Positions 1 to 9,694 of a stretch of DNA of 64,000 bases are shown here, piece by piece; the first letter of the stretch is position 1, and the number at the start of each line of letters is the position of its first letter. Under the pieces are notes generated by a model, which saw nothing but the letters and a program-made list of their open reading frames with translations, was not told where the DNA came from and did no database searches. A program made the translations under genes and the position numbers. The DNA comes from Shewanella sp. KT0246 (GTDB taxonomy: Bacteria > Pseudomonadota > Gammaproteobacteria > Enterobacterales > Shewanellaceae), in the NCBI RefSeq assembly GCF_019654955.1, contig NZ_BPEV01000006.1, positions 1 to 64,000 of the forward strand, given 5' to 3'.

Positions 1-369
1 GCTATTAAAGTCACACCTTTTAAAATTAATGTGAAATAAATGTACAGATAAAATAGCTTCACGCTGAAAAAGTTGTTCTAAACACGATATTTAATTTCAA
101 TTTCGGAAGTTTAAAACACCAAAAAAGAGAAAGAATTCAACGAAAGTTGTTCGCGTAGCATAAGACACTATCAAACAACATAGACTGAGATCACAGTAAA
201 CTCAATAATATATGAATGACAATTACATGAAAAATAAATGAGGTTGTTACAGGCTCGCTTCAGTTTACCCCTTGTTGTTAAAAATAAGCATAAAACTCAA
301 AAATAAGTAAAAAGACCGAATTGATTTTTCAGCCTCTCTGAATACTCGTGAGCTGTGAGATGTTTAGCA
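1..369. other. Intergenic DNA at window start
   Basis: This AT-rich stretch lies downstream of cobA, which ends at 370. I see no convincing reading frame, tRNA or strong hairpin in it. Any gene to the left would begin or end outside the window. No clear intrinsic terminator for cobA is visible here. Confidence 0.4.
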
Positions 370-1182
370 CTATAAACTCACATTGTTTGGCAATTTTATA
401 TCGGTCACTTCAGCTGGATTAAACCAGTTCAATGAATCTGCTAGTTGAACCACCTCGCCAATAATCATCAATGCTGGCATTTGCAAAGCTGGATCAGCTG
501 CCAGCTTTGGTAAATCACTCAGTTTACCAATAAAGCGTTGCTGCGAGGATGTTGTCGCTTTTGAGACAATCGCTACCGGTGTATCAGGGTTTCGGCCATG
601 ACTCATTAATCCTTCGCTGATAATATTGGCATTCAGAATTCCCATATAAACCACTAAGGTATTATTGGTGTTAGCATAACCTTGCCAGTCCATCGGACGA
701 CTTTCTAATTGGCAATGGCCCGTAATGAAAGAAACACCTTGAGCATAATCACGGTGTGTTAACGGGATCCCAGCATACGCTGAAGTACCACTTGCAGCAG
801 TTATACCTGGCACAACCTCAAAGCGCACATCGCTCTCAACTAAAGTTTGTAATTCTTCGCCGCCACGGCCAAATATAAAGGGATCACCGCCCTTTAAACG
901 CACTACATTTTTGCGGGTATAGGCTTTAGTGACGAGTAACTGATTGATTTCATCTTGAGCTGCACTGTGTTTACCAGCACGCTTTCCAACAGCAATTTTC
1001 TCTGCATGTTGTGGGATTAAGTCGAGAATATCTTGGCTTACGAGTGCATCATATAGCACAGCATCAGCTTGTTTAAGCACTCTATAGGCTTTTAATGTCA
1101 GTAATTCAACATCACCAGGGCCAGCACCAACTAACCAAACTTTTCCTTTGGCCTCTTGACCTGATATTGAAACTAATGCCAT
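370..1182 (-). CDS. cobA: Uroporphyrinogen-III C-methyltransferase (SUMT)
   Basis: SUMT transfers two methyl groups from S-adenosylmethionine to uroporphyrinogen III to make precorrin-2, the precursor of siroheme. The cytoplasmic protein shows the family hallmarks: a glycine-rich GAGPGD loop near the N-terminus, the VVRLKGGDPFIFGRGGEE block in the middle, and a PGITAASG segment. Its length of about 270 residues is that of a stand-alone SUMT, without the CysG dehydrogenase/chelatase half. The frame can be extended to a GTG at 1197, but that has no ribosome site; I prefer the ATG at 1182, which matches usual N-termini (MALVSISGQ...). Siroheme is the cofactor of the sulfite reductase encoded by cysI at 5.8-7.5 kb, so the location makes sense. 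Function is confident; the start is less so. Confidence 0.93.
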   Translation of the reverse strand: MALVSISGQEAKGKVWLVGAGPGDVELLTLKAYRVLKQADAVLYDALVSQDILDLIPQHAEKIAVGKRAGKHSAAQDEINQLLVTKAYTRKNVVRLKGGDPFIFGRGGEELQTLVESDVRFEVVPGITAASGTSAYAGIPLTHRDYAQGVSFITGHCQLESRPMDWQGYANTNNTLVVYMGILNANIISEGLMSHGRNPDTPVAIVSKATTSSQQRFIGKLSDLPKLAADPALQMPALMIIGEVVQLADSLNWFNPAEVTDIKLPNNVSL

Positions 1183-1435
1183 TACCGATAACCCCACATT
1201 ATTTATTTAAGGTTAAATATAACGGTTTACATATTCCATATACAATAGATAAAACTTAGCTTTTATTCCTTTTGGTTATATACATAATAAGCAACTAACA
1301 GCACTTCTGTCACTCTTACACCTTAACAATCAAATGAATCCCTTTTGTTTCGTCTATGACTTCAACCATTTATTTGTTTCACCTTTGTTATCGCAATGAT
1401 AACCTGTCAAAAATAACAAAGATAAAGGGATTTCG

Positions 1436-2335
1436 ATGAAAAAAACGCTCAGTCTATCGCTCATCTTTTGCTTACTTTCCTCTGCAAGCGTCAATGCCGA
1501 TGACAATGATTCTTTAGTTGATGAAAGAATAAAAAGCGAAATAGAGACCTCTGATAAACGTTTTGTGATTACCCCTCACAAGGTGAATTACATACTGCCT
1601 TATACCTATAATGACTCGCCCAATTCAGATCCTTATGTTGGCTTTAACACGGGCAATGAAGGAGTAGATGAAGAAGTCGATAATGCCGAAGCAAAGTTTC
1701 AAATAAGCTTTAAATTCCCTCTTTGGTACAATGTGTTTGGCGATAATGGCCATTTATTCTTCGCTTACACTAACCAATCCTATTGGCAGGTTTATAATAA
1801 AGATATTTCATCACCTTTCAGAGAAACCAATCACGAGCCCGAAATCTTTATGTTATTTAATAATGACTGGGAAATCGCAGGCCTGAGAAACTCATTTTGG
1901 GGTGTCGGTGCCGTACATCAGTCTAATGGTAAATCGGGCAGTTTATCTCGAAGTTGGAACCGAATTTATGGCGAAATGATATTTGATCGTGGCCCGTTTG
2001 CTTTAGCTTTTAAAGCTTGGTATCGCATACCTGAAGATGAAAAAGAAACACCTACATCACCCGATGGTGATGACAACCCTGATATTGAAGACAACATGGG
2101 AAATTTTGAAATTAAAGCGGTTTACGGCCTCGATGAGCACCTCTTTACACTAACGGGTCGTAATAATTTAGACAGTCCCAATAAAGGCGCCTTGGAAGCC
2201 ACATGGAGTTACCCGATACTTGGTAACTTAAGGGTCTATGCTCAATACTTTAATGGCTACGGCGAAAGCTTGATTGATTATAACCATCACAACCAACGTA
2301 TTGGTATCGGGGTTTCAATAAACGATATTTTGTAA
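1436..2335 (+). CDS. pldA: Outer-membrane phospholipase A (OMPLA)
   Basis: PldA is a 12-strand outer-membrane barrel that hydrolyses phospholipids misplaced in the outer leaflet. The 299-residue product begins with a signal peptide cleaved near residues 20-22 (VNA-DD). The catalytic signature HQSNGKS (His161, Ser163) is followed by SRSWNR with Asn175; the Ser-to-Asn spacing of 12 equals that of E. coli PldA (H142, S144, N156). The C-terminus is beta-rich. The gene stands alone between divergent cobA and convergent 2437-4158, from which a two-way terminator separates it. Acidic stretches (residues 74-84 and 199-220) may form surface loops. Confidence 0.95.
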   Translation: MKKTLSLSLIFCLLSSASVNADDNDSLVDERIKSEIETSDKRFVITPHKVNYILPYTYNDSPNSDPYVGFNTGNEGVDEEVDNAEAKFQISFKFPLWYNVFGDNGHLFFAYTNQSYWQVYNKDISSPFRETNHEPEIFMLFNNDWEIAGLRNSFWGVGAVHQSNGKSGSLSRSWNRIYGEMIFDRGPFALAFKAWYRIPEDEKETPTSPDGDDNPDIEDNMGNFEIKAVYGLDEHLFTLTGRNNLDSPNKGALEATWSYPILGNLRVYAQYFNGYGESLIDYNHHNQRIGIGVSINDIL

Positions 2336-2387
2336 ACTAACGCTTGAGTAAGCGATAGAACCATTAATCGCTACAATTTTTAAGCAT

Positions 2388-2419
2388 AAAAAAGGTGAAC
2401 TACAAAGTTCACCTTTTTT
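2388..2419. terminator. Two-way intrinsic terminator, pldA / 2437 gene
   Basis: Perfect 13-bp arms AAAAAAGGTGAAC and GTTCACCTTTTTT flank the loop TACAAA. T-runs occur on both strands, so it can end transcription from both converging genes. Confidence 0.9.
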
Positions 2420-2436
2420 ATTTAAACACCGTCAGA

Positions 2437-4158
2437 TTATTTTGCCGTGCTATTCGCTTTAGTCGAAATAGAAATACCTTTGGCTGTTACATCAAGCGTT
2501 AACTGCATGCGCATGTCGTAATCTTTAAGCATTGCTAATTCATCTGGTATTGGCTCACCACTTTCTTCAATAAGCGTAAATACCGGTGTAAGTAGCTTTT
2601 GGTAGTCTAAAGCCATGCTAGTTAATCCATTGGATGCTAATGGTTCATTCGCTAACGTATCCGCTAATGCTTCACCTTTATCACCACTGAAAATCACCAA
2701 ATGATTATCTTTCATGGCAATTTTCGCCGTTACACCCATTTCTGGCGGCAACATTAAGTAAGGCGTCACATCTACTGCATCACCATTTTTTTCTAACTGG
2801 ATATTTGCTAATTGTGGAACAAAAGGTCGCACCATATTCATTAGCATTGCAGGGTCGTCAGCCGACAAACTGATCAGTGCATCTAAATGCTTAAAGCCAG
2901 GCTCGCCATTTTCATCTGTTAATGAAAAATCAACAATGGTTGTACTGATACCTTTAACGCCATTAGCCATACCTGTCATCATACCAAGCATTGCAGGATT
3001 TTGTTCACTAATCCCATATTGCACTTGCGCAAGTGCTTCACATTGATAACTGGGGGTTTGTAAATCTTTCCAGATTTCAGATAATGCCGGAGCGAGCTGC
3101 ACCACATCTAATCCAAATGCCATAGACGCAACATTGTTACTGATGTTTTGACTAAAACTTGGAATAAAACCGCGCATTTTAGCCAGTGCACCTAAAATAA
3201 CCTGATTATTTGACTCAATAACCACTTCGGCATCAAAGTTAGTTTCTTTTCTGTTGACGGAAAAAGAGTTAAGCCCCATTACAGTTCTTGGCCAATTGGC
3301 CGCGATAGCATTAAACTCAGCCTTACATTCAGGCGTTTTGAACTCAGCAAAAGGATCTTCATTCGAACCTTCCATTTGAACTAACTTCGTCAATTGCTTG
3401 GCCAGCATATTGCCGTCGTTTGAAGTTAACCCATTTACTAATTCAACATGGTTAATAAAGCTAATACTGTCTTTTAAGAAGCCATGAGTCGTAGCAATTT
3501 CATCAAGCATGCCTGATTCACTGATCGGATTATCAACCTTAATTAACCCCAATGCCGTTTCAAGCAGTTCTGGTTTATTAAATGAGGTATTAAGTGTGAC
3601 CGTTAACCAACCGTCTTTTTGAGCAAACACCATATCGATAGATTCATCTTCATCGATAAGCGGATAAGCACGATACTCTTGACCTTTTACTGACTCAGCT
3701 TTGTGAACTAAGCCGCTTTCTTCTGACGCTTTATCAAGTAACGCCCAAACCGCACTTTCATCTTCAACTTGAATTTTAAATACTGGCAAAGCACCTAAAG
3801 TGTATGTGTAAGACTCAATATTGGCAGGCAAACCAAATGTCTTTAAAAATACTTCAGGGTTTTCAAAGCTCATTAAATAGCTTTTATATAAACTCACAAA
3901 AAAGCGCTCTTGCTCACTTCCGTAAGGGCCCGCTTGTTCAATTTGCTCTAAAGATACCTTACTGTTCACTCCCATTGGCATAGAATACAAATAATCTTCT
4001 AATGGAAATGGGGTTAATTGCCCAGAAAACAACAAGGTATCAGCTGGGATATACGCAAGAATTTCGTTATCTGAAATAGTACTGCCATCTTTACCAGACA
4101 ACACATATGCCCCAGCACCAACAGCGATAACCGCCGCAGCGATTGCGAGTTTTTTCAT
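2437..4158 (-). CDS. Uncharacterised membrane-anchored protein
   Basis: I do not recognise a characterised relative; the overall look is like DUF3352-type proteins, which is a weak impression. The 573-residue product has a single hydrophobic N-terminal segment (residues 3-20) that is either an uncleaved anchor or a signal peptide, followed by a hydrophilic, probably periplasmic body. Two cysteines, in the TPECKAEF and SYQCEAL segments, could form a disulfide. No catalytic motif is apparent. The gene is monocistronic, with a GGAG site about nine bases before its ATG and a long, structured upstream region. Existence of the gene is confident; function is unknown. Confidence 0.8.
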   Translation of the reverse strand: MKKLAIAAAVIAVGAGAYVLSGKDGSTISDNEILAYIPADTLLFSGQLTPFPLEDYLYSMPMGVNSKVSLEQIEQAGPYGSEQERFFVSLYKSYLMSFENPEVFLKTFGLPANIESYTYTLGALPVFKIQVEDESAVWALLDKASEESGLVHKAESVKGQEYRAYPLIDEDESIDMVFAQKDGWLTVTLNTSFNKPELLETALGLIKVDNPISESGMLDEIATTHGFLKDSISFINHVELVNGLTSNDGNMLAKQLTKLVQMEGSNEDPFAEFKTPECKAEFNAIAANWPRTVMGLNSFSVNRKETNFDAEVVIESNNQVILGALAKMRGFIPSFSQNISNNVASMAFGLDVVQLAPALSEIWKDLQTPSYQCEALAQVQYGISEQNPAMLGMMTGMANGVKGISTTIVDFSLTDENGEPGFKHLDALISLSADDPAMLMNMVRPFVPQLANIQLEKNGDAVDVTPYLMLPPEMGVTAKIAMKDNHLVIFSGDKGEALADTLANEPLASNGLTSMALDYQKLLTPVFTLIEESGEPIPDELAMLKDYDMRMQLTLDVTAKGISISTKANSTAK

Positions 4159-4464
4159 TTTTTATAGCTCCATAAATCACATGTAGATTAAAACAAGTCA
4201 CTCTTCCTTGAGAGTTATTGGATTAAAAATTAGCTTTGTTAACGTATTCGATTCAGAACACATCAATTTTAATAAGTGTCGCAATAACTTAGCATTTTTT
4301 TATTACCGATTCATATAAAAAGCACAATTTGAAAGTTATTTATAGGGCGTTATTCAGGCGTGGTTAAGGTGAAAGCCACTGTCAGCTAAACCCAAAAAGT
4401 GATCTGGTAGTAAATCTTCGTTTAGTTATAACTGGGAGGGAGAATGGCAATAGAATAAGGAGGC

Positions 4465-4505
4465 AACTTCTCGGTTAGTCACCGTAAGTGACCAACCGAG
4501 AAGTT
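4465..4505. repeat. 18-bp-arm hairpin of unknown role
   Basis: The arms AACTTCTCGGTTAGTCAC and GTGACCAACCGAGAAGTT surround the loop CGTAA. The single mismatch becomes a G-U pair if the minus strand is transcribed. There is no T-tract on either side, so it is not a standard terminator. It lies about 300 bases upstream of the 2437-4158 gene. Confidence 0.8.
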
Positions 4506-4935
4506 TAAAAGGATTATGCTCGCGCTAGCAAGCCAATCACAAGGGCGCTCGACTGAGCGAGCAAGGCTTTTGGAGGTACTTGGCTTGCAATCACAAACCT
4601 AAAGTGTCGACAAAAACCATCTACGGGAACCTCTTAATCTAGACTATAAAATTAACTTGTGCATAATTTTGTGGATAAAATGTTTATTAAAAATCTTCTA
4701 GAGCAAAATATCAGTCATTAGTCTTAATTGAGTATCAATATACCCCAAACTTTTAGATTGATGTTCAACATAAACAAAACTTAACTCATCTTCATAATGC
4801 GCTTTCACAGATTCAAAATATCAACTTCCAGTGAAGATTACTTACTTCTTAAACAAAGGCTTTTAAGGTTCATAAAAGTTGTTTGAACAGCGCTAGCCAT
4901 CTATTTATACCGTTTCTCGCTCAGTTAATTTAAGC

Positions 4936-4963
4936 AAAAATATCAGCCAACAGGCTGATATTT
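4936..4963 (-). terminator. Terminator of cysJIH
   Basis: An 11-bp stem (AAATATCAGCC / GGCTGATATTT) with loop AACA is followed by a T-run on the minus strand. It lies 30 bases after the cysH stop codon. Confidence 0.88.
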
Positions 4964-4992
4964 AATAATTAACTTATTATGTCTAATATTGA

Positions 4993-5736
4993 CTAAATCT
5001 CATAATGCAAACCACATTCTCGCTTTAAGCCATTAAAACGGGTTTCTTCTTCCGTCATTCCAAGCTCTAATGGTTTACTAGAATGAGTATCACCAACAGA
5101 GACATAACCTTGCTCCCAAAGAGGGTGGTAAGGTAAATCGTTTTCTGTCAGGTATTGGTGTACGTCTTTATTACTCCACTCAATAATTGGCAGTAATTTA
5201 AATCGCTCACCGTGTATAGCTAAAATAGGTAAAGCTTCACGCGTACTCGCTTGACTGCGGCGTAACCCCGCAAACCAAGTACCGACATTCAATTCAGCAA
5301 GCGCCCGTTGCATAGGCTCTACCTTATTAATACGATTATACCTCTCTAACCCATCAAGCCCTTGCTCCCAAAGTTTACCAAAGCTAGCTTGTTGCCAAGC
5401 GGATGACTTAGCGGCTTTAAAAACCTGAAGGTTTAAATCAAGCCGTTCAGTTAACTGATCAATAAACTGATAGGTTTCAGGAAACAAATGACCTGTATCG
5501 GTCAAAATCACCGGTATATTAGCTTGTGCTTGGTTGACTAAATGGAGCATTACTGCCGATTGAATACCAAAACTTGAAGATAGTGCATGCTCGCCAGGTA
5601 AATAGGCTAAGCCCCAAGTCACCCTCTCTTGTGCCGTCAATCCAGATAGAAAACGATTTACTTGTTCTAGCACAATACCTTGCTCTGATTTAGGAGCGGT
5701 TAGCAATGCTAATAATTCGTTTTGATTAATCATCAT
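4993..5736 (-). CDS. cysH: PAPS reductase
   Basis: CysH reduces 3'-phosphoadenylylsulfate to sulfite using thioredoxin as electron donor. The 247-residue protein has the PP-loop core ([15 protein letters not shown], then [14 protein letters not shown]) and ends in ECGLHYEI, carrying the single catalytic Cys241. The extra cysteine pairs of iron-sulfur APS reductases are absent, so PAPS is the likely substrate. It is the last gene of cysJ-cysI-cysH, 36 bases after cysI, and a terminator follows. Two adjacent ATG codons (5736 and 5733) are possible starts. Confidence 0.96.
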   Translation of the reverse strand: MMINQNELLALLTAPKSEQGIVLEQVNRFLSGLTAQERVTWGLAYLPGEHALSSSFGIQSAVMLHLVNQAQANIPVILTDTGHLFPETYQFIDQLTERLDLNLQVFKAAKSSAWQQASFGKLWEQGLDGLERYNRINKVEPMQRALAELNVGTWFAGLRRSQASTREALPILAIHGERFKLLPIIEWSNKDVHQYLTENDLPYHPLWEQGYVSVGDTHSSKPLELGMTEEETRFNGLKRECGLHYEI

Positions 5737-5772
5737 CTTGCCCTCATTGGTAAAGCGCTTGTTAAAAGCACT

Positions 5773-7467
5773 CTAACCATGAAAATCTACAGCGGCATCA
5801 TTCACTGCTTTAACAATGCCATGACGCACAGTGAAGTTACCAAAAGTCTCACCCGCATCACGTTCTTGTACGTACAAAGCAAACAAGTTATCTAATTCAG
5901 CCAAAATTTCAGCTTCTTGAATATTTTCTTTGTACATTTTATTTAAACGTGTGCCTTCGAAGCTCGCGCCTAAATACAAGTTGTAACGTCCAGGTGCTTT
6001 ACCTACCAAACCGATTTCCGCGGCAAATGGTCTTGCACAGCCGTTTGGACAGCCAGTCATACGAACCACTATCGCTTGCTCACTAATGCCATGCTTAGTT
6101 TGTAGAGCATCAATGTGATCAATAAATTCAGGGAAGTAACGCTCAGCTTCTGCCATCGCTAATGGACACGTAGGCAGAGCAACACAGGCAATTGAGTGAC
6201 CACGGGTCTGACTGATAAGCTTGCCAAAAAAACCATGTTGGCGAGCAAGGTCTTCAATTGCCGCCTTATCTTCTTCAGCAACACCCGCAATAATCATATT
6301 TTGATTAGATGTCATTCTGAAATCGCCTTTATGAATTTTGGCTATTTCACGAAGACCGGTTTGCAATGTTTGGCCTTGTTCATCTTTAATTCGACCACTT
6401 TCAATAAATAACGTTAGATGCCAGTTGTTATCGACACCTTTTACCCAACCATACCGGTCGCCGCGGTCGCCAATAACAGCGTCACGTTTGGGCTCGAAAT
6501 TAACTCCAGCGCGTTTCTCAACTTCAGCCTTAAATTCAGCAACACCGTGGTCAACAATGGTGTACTTCAAGCGCGAACGTTTACGATTAACTCGGTTACC
6601 CCAATCACGTTGCACTGTCATCACAGCTTCAGCAAACTTGATCACATCAGCAGTTTTGATAAAGCCAAAGTCATCAGCTAAACGTGGAAAAGTTTCAACT
6701 TCACCATGAGTTGACCCCATGCCGCCGCCAGCAACCAAATTAAAACCAATAAGCTCGCCAGCCTCTTCAATCGCTACAAAACCCAAGTCATTGGTATAAA
6801 CATCAACGTCATTATCCGGTGGTACTGCTACCGCCATTTTAAACTTACGTGGCAAGTAAGTTTTGCCATATACAGGTTCGTTGGTTTCAGTGTCTAATAG
6901 CTTTTCTTCATCTAACCAAATCTCTGCATAAGCGCGGGTATGAGGTAATAAATGATCGGATAACTCTTTTGCTACTGCGTAGGCTTGTTGATGCAATTTA
7001 GATTCAATTGGATTTGGATTACACATCACGTTACGGTTAACGTCACCACATGCTGCAATCGAATCAAGTGCCGCTCTATCTAAACCTTGAATCAAGGTTT
7101 TAAGGTTACGTTTTGGAATACCATGGTATTGGAACGTTTGACGCGTGGTTAAACGGATACTATTCGATGTGGTTAATGTTGAAGAAATCTTATCAACATC
7201 AAGCCATTGCTCAGGAGAGCAAATCCCTCCAGGCACACGAGCACGAAGCATAAAGCTATAAAGAGGCTCTAATTTTTGCTCTTTACGTTCATTACGTAAG
7301 TCACGATCGTCTTGTTGGTAAAAGCCATGGAATTTGATCAACTGCTGATCACCATCGCTAAACGAACCTGTTACTTGGGTATCTAACCCTTCTTTAATCG
7401 AGCCGCGCAGATAATCACTGTCGGTTTTTAAATATTCGTTTACGGCTAACTTTTGCTCACTCATCAT
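5773..7467 (-). CDS. cysI: NADPH-sulfite reductase hemoprotein (beta subunit)
   Basis: CysI carries siroheme and a 4Fe-4S cluster and performs the six-electron reduction of sulfite to sulfide, receiving electrons from CysJ. The 564-residue sequence retains all four cluster/siroheme cysteines in their usual spacing: C428 and C434 in ACVALPTC, C473 and C477 in TGCPNGC. Siroheme-contacting arginine-rich segments (RLTTRQTFQYHG, NRKRSRLKY) are present. Length is close to the usual 570. Two tandem ATG codons open the frame; the second (7464) has better spacing to AGAGG. It lies 100 bases after cysJ and 36 before cysH. Confidence 0.97.
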   Translation of the reverse strand: MMSEQKLAVNEYLKTDSDYLRGSIKEGLDTQVTGSFSDGDQQLIKFHGFYQQDDRDLRNERKEQKLEPLYSFMLRARVPGGICSPEQWLDVDKISSTLTTSNSIRLTTRQTFQYHGIPKRNLKTLIQGLDRAALDSIAACGDVNRNVMCNPNPIESKLHQQAYAVAKELSDHLLPHTRAYAEIWLDEEKLLDTETNEPVYGKTYLPRKFKMAVAVPPDNDVDVYTNDLGFVAIEEAGELIGFNLVAGGGMGSTHGEVETFPRLADDFGFIKTADVIKFAEAVMTVQRDWGNRVNRKRSRLKYTIVDHGVAEFKAEVEKRAGVNFEPKRDAVIGDRGDRYGWVKGVDNNWHLTLFIESGRIKDEQGQTLQTGLREIAKIHKGDFRMTSNQNMIIAGVAEEDKAAIEDLARQHGFFGKLISQTRGHSIACVALPTCPLAMAEAERYFPEFIDHIDALQTKHGISEQAIVVRMTGCPNGCARPFAAEIGLVGKAPGRYNLYLGASFEGTRLNKMYKENIQEAEILAELDNLFALYVQERDAGETFGNFTVRHGIVKAVNDAAVDFHG

Positions 7468-7567
7468 GTGGCCTCTTTAATACTTGCTGCGTTGGTTGCT
7501 CAAATTGAGCAACGAAGCTTTATTCTTATTGTCGCGATGAAGACTGCGATTTTTTATGTCTATTGAT

Positions 7568-9352
7568 TTAGTAAACGTCTTTTTGGTAACGTTTAGCACT
7601 GCGTAGGTCTTCTAAATAGCTCTCTGCGCCAGCTTCATCTAGCCCGCCAAACTCAATTGCAACATCGATAAGTGCTTGGTGAACATCTTTCGCCATACGC
7701 TCAGCATCGCCACAAATATAAAAATGAGCACCGTTTTGTAGCCACTTCCAAATAGACTCGCCTTGTTCTGCAATACGATGTTGAACATACACTTTATGTG
7801 CTTGGTCACGTGAGAAAGCCACATCTAAACGAGACAAATCTCCCGATTTAAGATACTGCTGCCACTCAACTTGATATAAAAAATCTTGCTCAAAATGAGG
7901 GTTGCCGAAAAATAACCAACTATCACTATTCACACCATCAGCAGCGCGTTGCTGCATGAATGCTCTAAATGGAGCAACGCCTGTACCTGGACCAACCATA
8001 ATGACTGGCGTGTCATTATTTTCAGGTAAACGGAAGTGCTTATTAGGTTCAACATACACCTTAACTAATTGGCCTTCTTCAGCGGATGCTAAGAAATGTG
8101 AAGCACCACCAAAGCGTGCTTGACCTGCTCGTTCATCTTCAACAAGTGCAACAGTTAAATGCACTTCGTTTTCAACTTCAGCTTGGCTTGATGCAATTGA
8201 ATATAAACGTGGTGTGAGTGGTCTCAGTAACTCAACTAATTTAGCTGCATCAATTGCAACAGGATATAAAGTAATTAAGTCAGCTAATTGGTGACCTAAA
8301 ACAAATTGACGAGTTTGCTCTTTATCTGCCGCAATAGCTGTTAATTCTTTATTACCAGCAAGTTCTGCCCATGTAGTTACAAGACCGGGATAAAGCTGAG
8401 TCAGCTCTTTCTTCTCAGTTAATGCTTGCTCAAGAGTCAGTGTTTGCTTACTCACAGTGACTTCTGATGCTGCATCAAGTGATAGTCCGTTGATGACCTC
8501 TTTCACTAATGCATCATTATTAGTAAACCAAATTCCTAATGCATCACCTACTTGATAACTTATTCCTGATTCACCTAAATCAATTTCCACATGGCGAACA
8601 TCACGATCTGAATCTCGACCGGTAAGCTTTTGGCTCAATAAAATTTCAGCTTCAAATGGTTGTTGCTTAGTGAACTCATTTTCTGATGTCAACTTTGCAC
8701 TATCGATAGAAACCACACTTGCACCACTTGCTTGAACAAGCGGCTCAACTGCTTTGATTACTTGCTGCTGCCATTGCTCAGCCGCTTCTTCATAGTCAAC
8801 GTCACACTCTGCAATCGGTAATAGTTCTTTAGCACCAAGCGCTATTAAACGTTCGCTAAAGTCTTTACCTGTCTGGCAGAAAAACTCATAACTGGTATCG
8901 CCAAGTGCCAATACTGAGAAGTTAAGTTGTTCAAGTTTAGGCGCACGTTTTGATGCAAGAAACTTATGTAATTCAATAGCGTCATCTGGCGCTTCACCTT
9001 CACCGTGAGTACTAACCACTGCGATTAAGATTGTTTCTTGCTTTAACTGGCGCACATTATAATCGGCCATTGATGCCAAATTAACGGCAAAGCCTTTAGC
9101 TGTTGCTTGAGCAGCTAGCTCTTTAGCAATGGCTTTACCGTTACCAGTTTGACTACCAAATAAAATCGTTACTGTTTGTGCAGCAGCTGTTTCTGGCGCT
9201 ACCGTAATTTGGCCTTGATTTGACGTTGCCGCTAAATAGCCGCTAACCCAAGCTAATTGCGTTGCAGATAACTCTGAAGTGAGCTGTTTTAGCTTTTCGA
9301 CTTGTCCTTGAGACAATGGCGAAGCGAATGAAGAAAGTTCTTTTAACAACAT
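7568..9352 (-). CDS. cysJ: NADPH-sulfite reductase flavoprotein (alpha subunit)
   Basis: CysJ passes electrons from NADPH through FAD and FMN to CysI. The 594-residue product has an N-terminal flavodoxin domain (about residues 60-200; FGSQTGNGKAIA phosphate loop), an FAD-binding domain (RLYSIASSQ) and a C-terminal NADPH domain (MVGPGTGVAPFRAFMQQR, then YICGDAERMAKDV). It ends in the YQKDVY tail typical of CysJ. It is the first gene of the operon. A palindrome resembling CysB-responsive sequences lies about 80 bases upstream. Confidence 0.97.
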   Translation of the reverse strand: MLLKELSSFASPLSQGQVEKLKQLTSELSATQLAWVSGYLAATSNQGQITVAPETAAAQTVTILFGSQTGNGKAIAKELAAQATAKGFAVNLASMADYNVRQLKQETILIAVVSTHGEGEAPDDAIELHKFLASKRAPKLEQLNFSVLALGDTSYEFFCQTGKDFSERLIALGAKELLPIAECDVDYEEAAEQWQQQVIKAVEPLVQASGASVVSIDSAKLTSENEFTKQQPFEAEILLSQKLTGRDSDRDVRHVEIDLGESGISYQVGDALGIWFTNNDALVKEVINGLSLDAASEVTVSKQTLTLEQALTEKKELTQLYPGLVTTWAELAGNKELTAIAADKEQTRQFVLGHQLADLITLYPVAIDAAKLVELLRPLTPRLYSIASSQAEVENEVHLTVALVEDERAGQARFGGASHFLASAEEGQLVKVYVEPNKHFRLPENNDTPVIMVGPGTGVAPFRAFMQQRAADGVNSDSWLFFGNPHFEQDFLYQVEWQQYLKSGDLSRLDVAFSRDQAHKVYVQHRIAEQGESIWKWLQNGAHFYICGDAERMAKDVHQALIDVAIEFGGLDEAGAESYLEDLRSAKRYQKDVY

Positions 9353-9694
9353 TAGATGGCCTTATAACAGTTTAATGTCATCAGATTACTCCTAATGCTT
9401 AAAACCAAAAAATAATAAAAATTACTTTTTTATTCCATTAAGGAATATGCAAAGACGTTTTTTTAAGCTACAAAAGTGTGGTCTAGTGCAAACTTTTAGG
9501 TAAGACCACGACAAAAATGCGGTTTTATGCATTCTTTGCTTGTTTCATATCTAAGAATTGCCAGAATGATGCACTTTAAAAAATTGGTACTAAAGTTGTC
9601 TAGTAAAGTAAACGCCAGCAATGGCAACTTTTCGACTTGTCTAAGTACTTAAACGACCCGACCCTTCCCTACATATAACTAAGAGGTTGTCCTT
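9353..9694. other. Divergent promoter region cysJ / pntA
   Basis: This spacer must hold the promoters of both the cysJIH and pnt operons. It contains two inverted repeats: TATTCC-N5-GGAATA (9431-9447) and GTGGTCT/AGACCAC (9478-9484 and 9503-9509). No ORF was seen. Confidence 0.6.
9431..9447. promoter_or_regulatory. Candidate CysB-type operator
   Basis: The inverted repeat TATTCC-ATTAA-GGAATA is centred about 85 bases upstream of the cysJ start codon. CysB half-sites are AT-rich and imperfectly conserved, so the assignment rests mainly on position in front of a sulfur-assimilation operon. Confidence 0.35.

Larger units (their letters stand above)
4159..4992. other. Long spacer with structured DNA, no gene seen
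   Basis: This 834-bp spacer separates cysH from the 2437-4158 gene, both on the minus strand. It contains the cysH terminator (4936-4963), a strong hairpin (4465-4505) and a second structured stretch at 4519-4600, including CGCTC-GACT-GAGCG and distant arms GCAAGCCA/TGGCTTGC. No ORF of plausible size or composition was found. It may hold a small RNA or the remnant of a mobile element. Confidence 0.5.

Noticed and set aside
6196..6709. Three overlapping frames antisense to cysI
   Set aside because: Shadows of the conserved cysI reading frame, with no domain character or ribosome sites.
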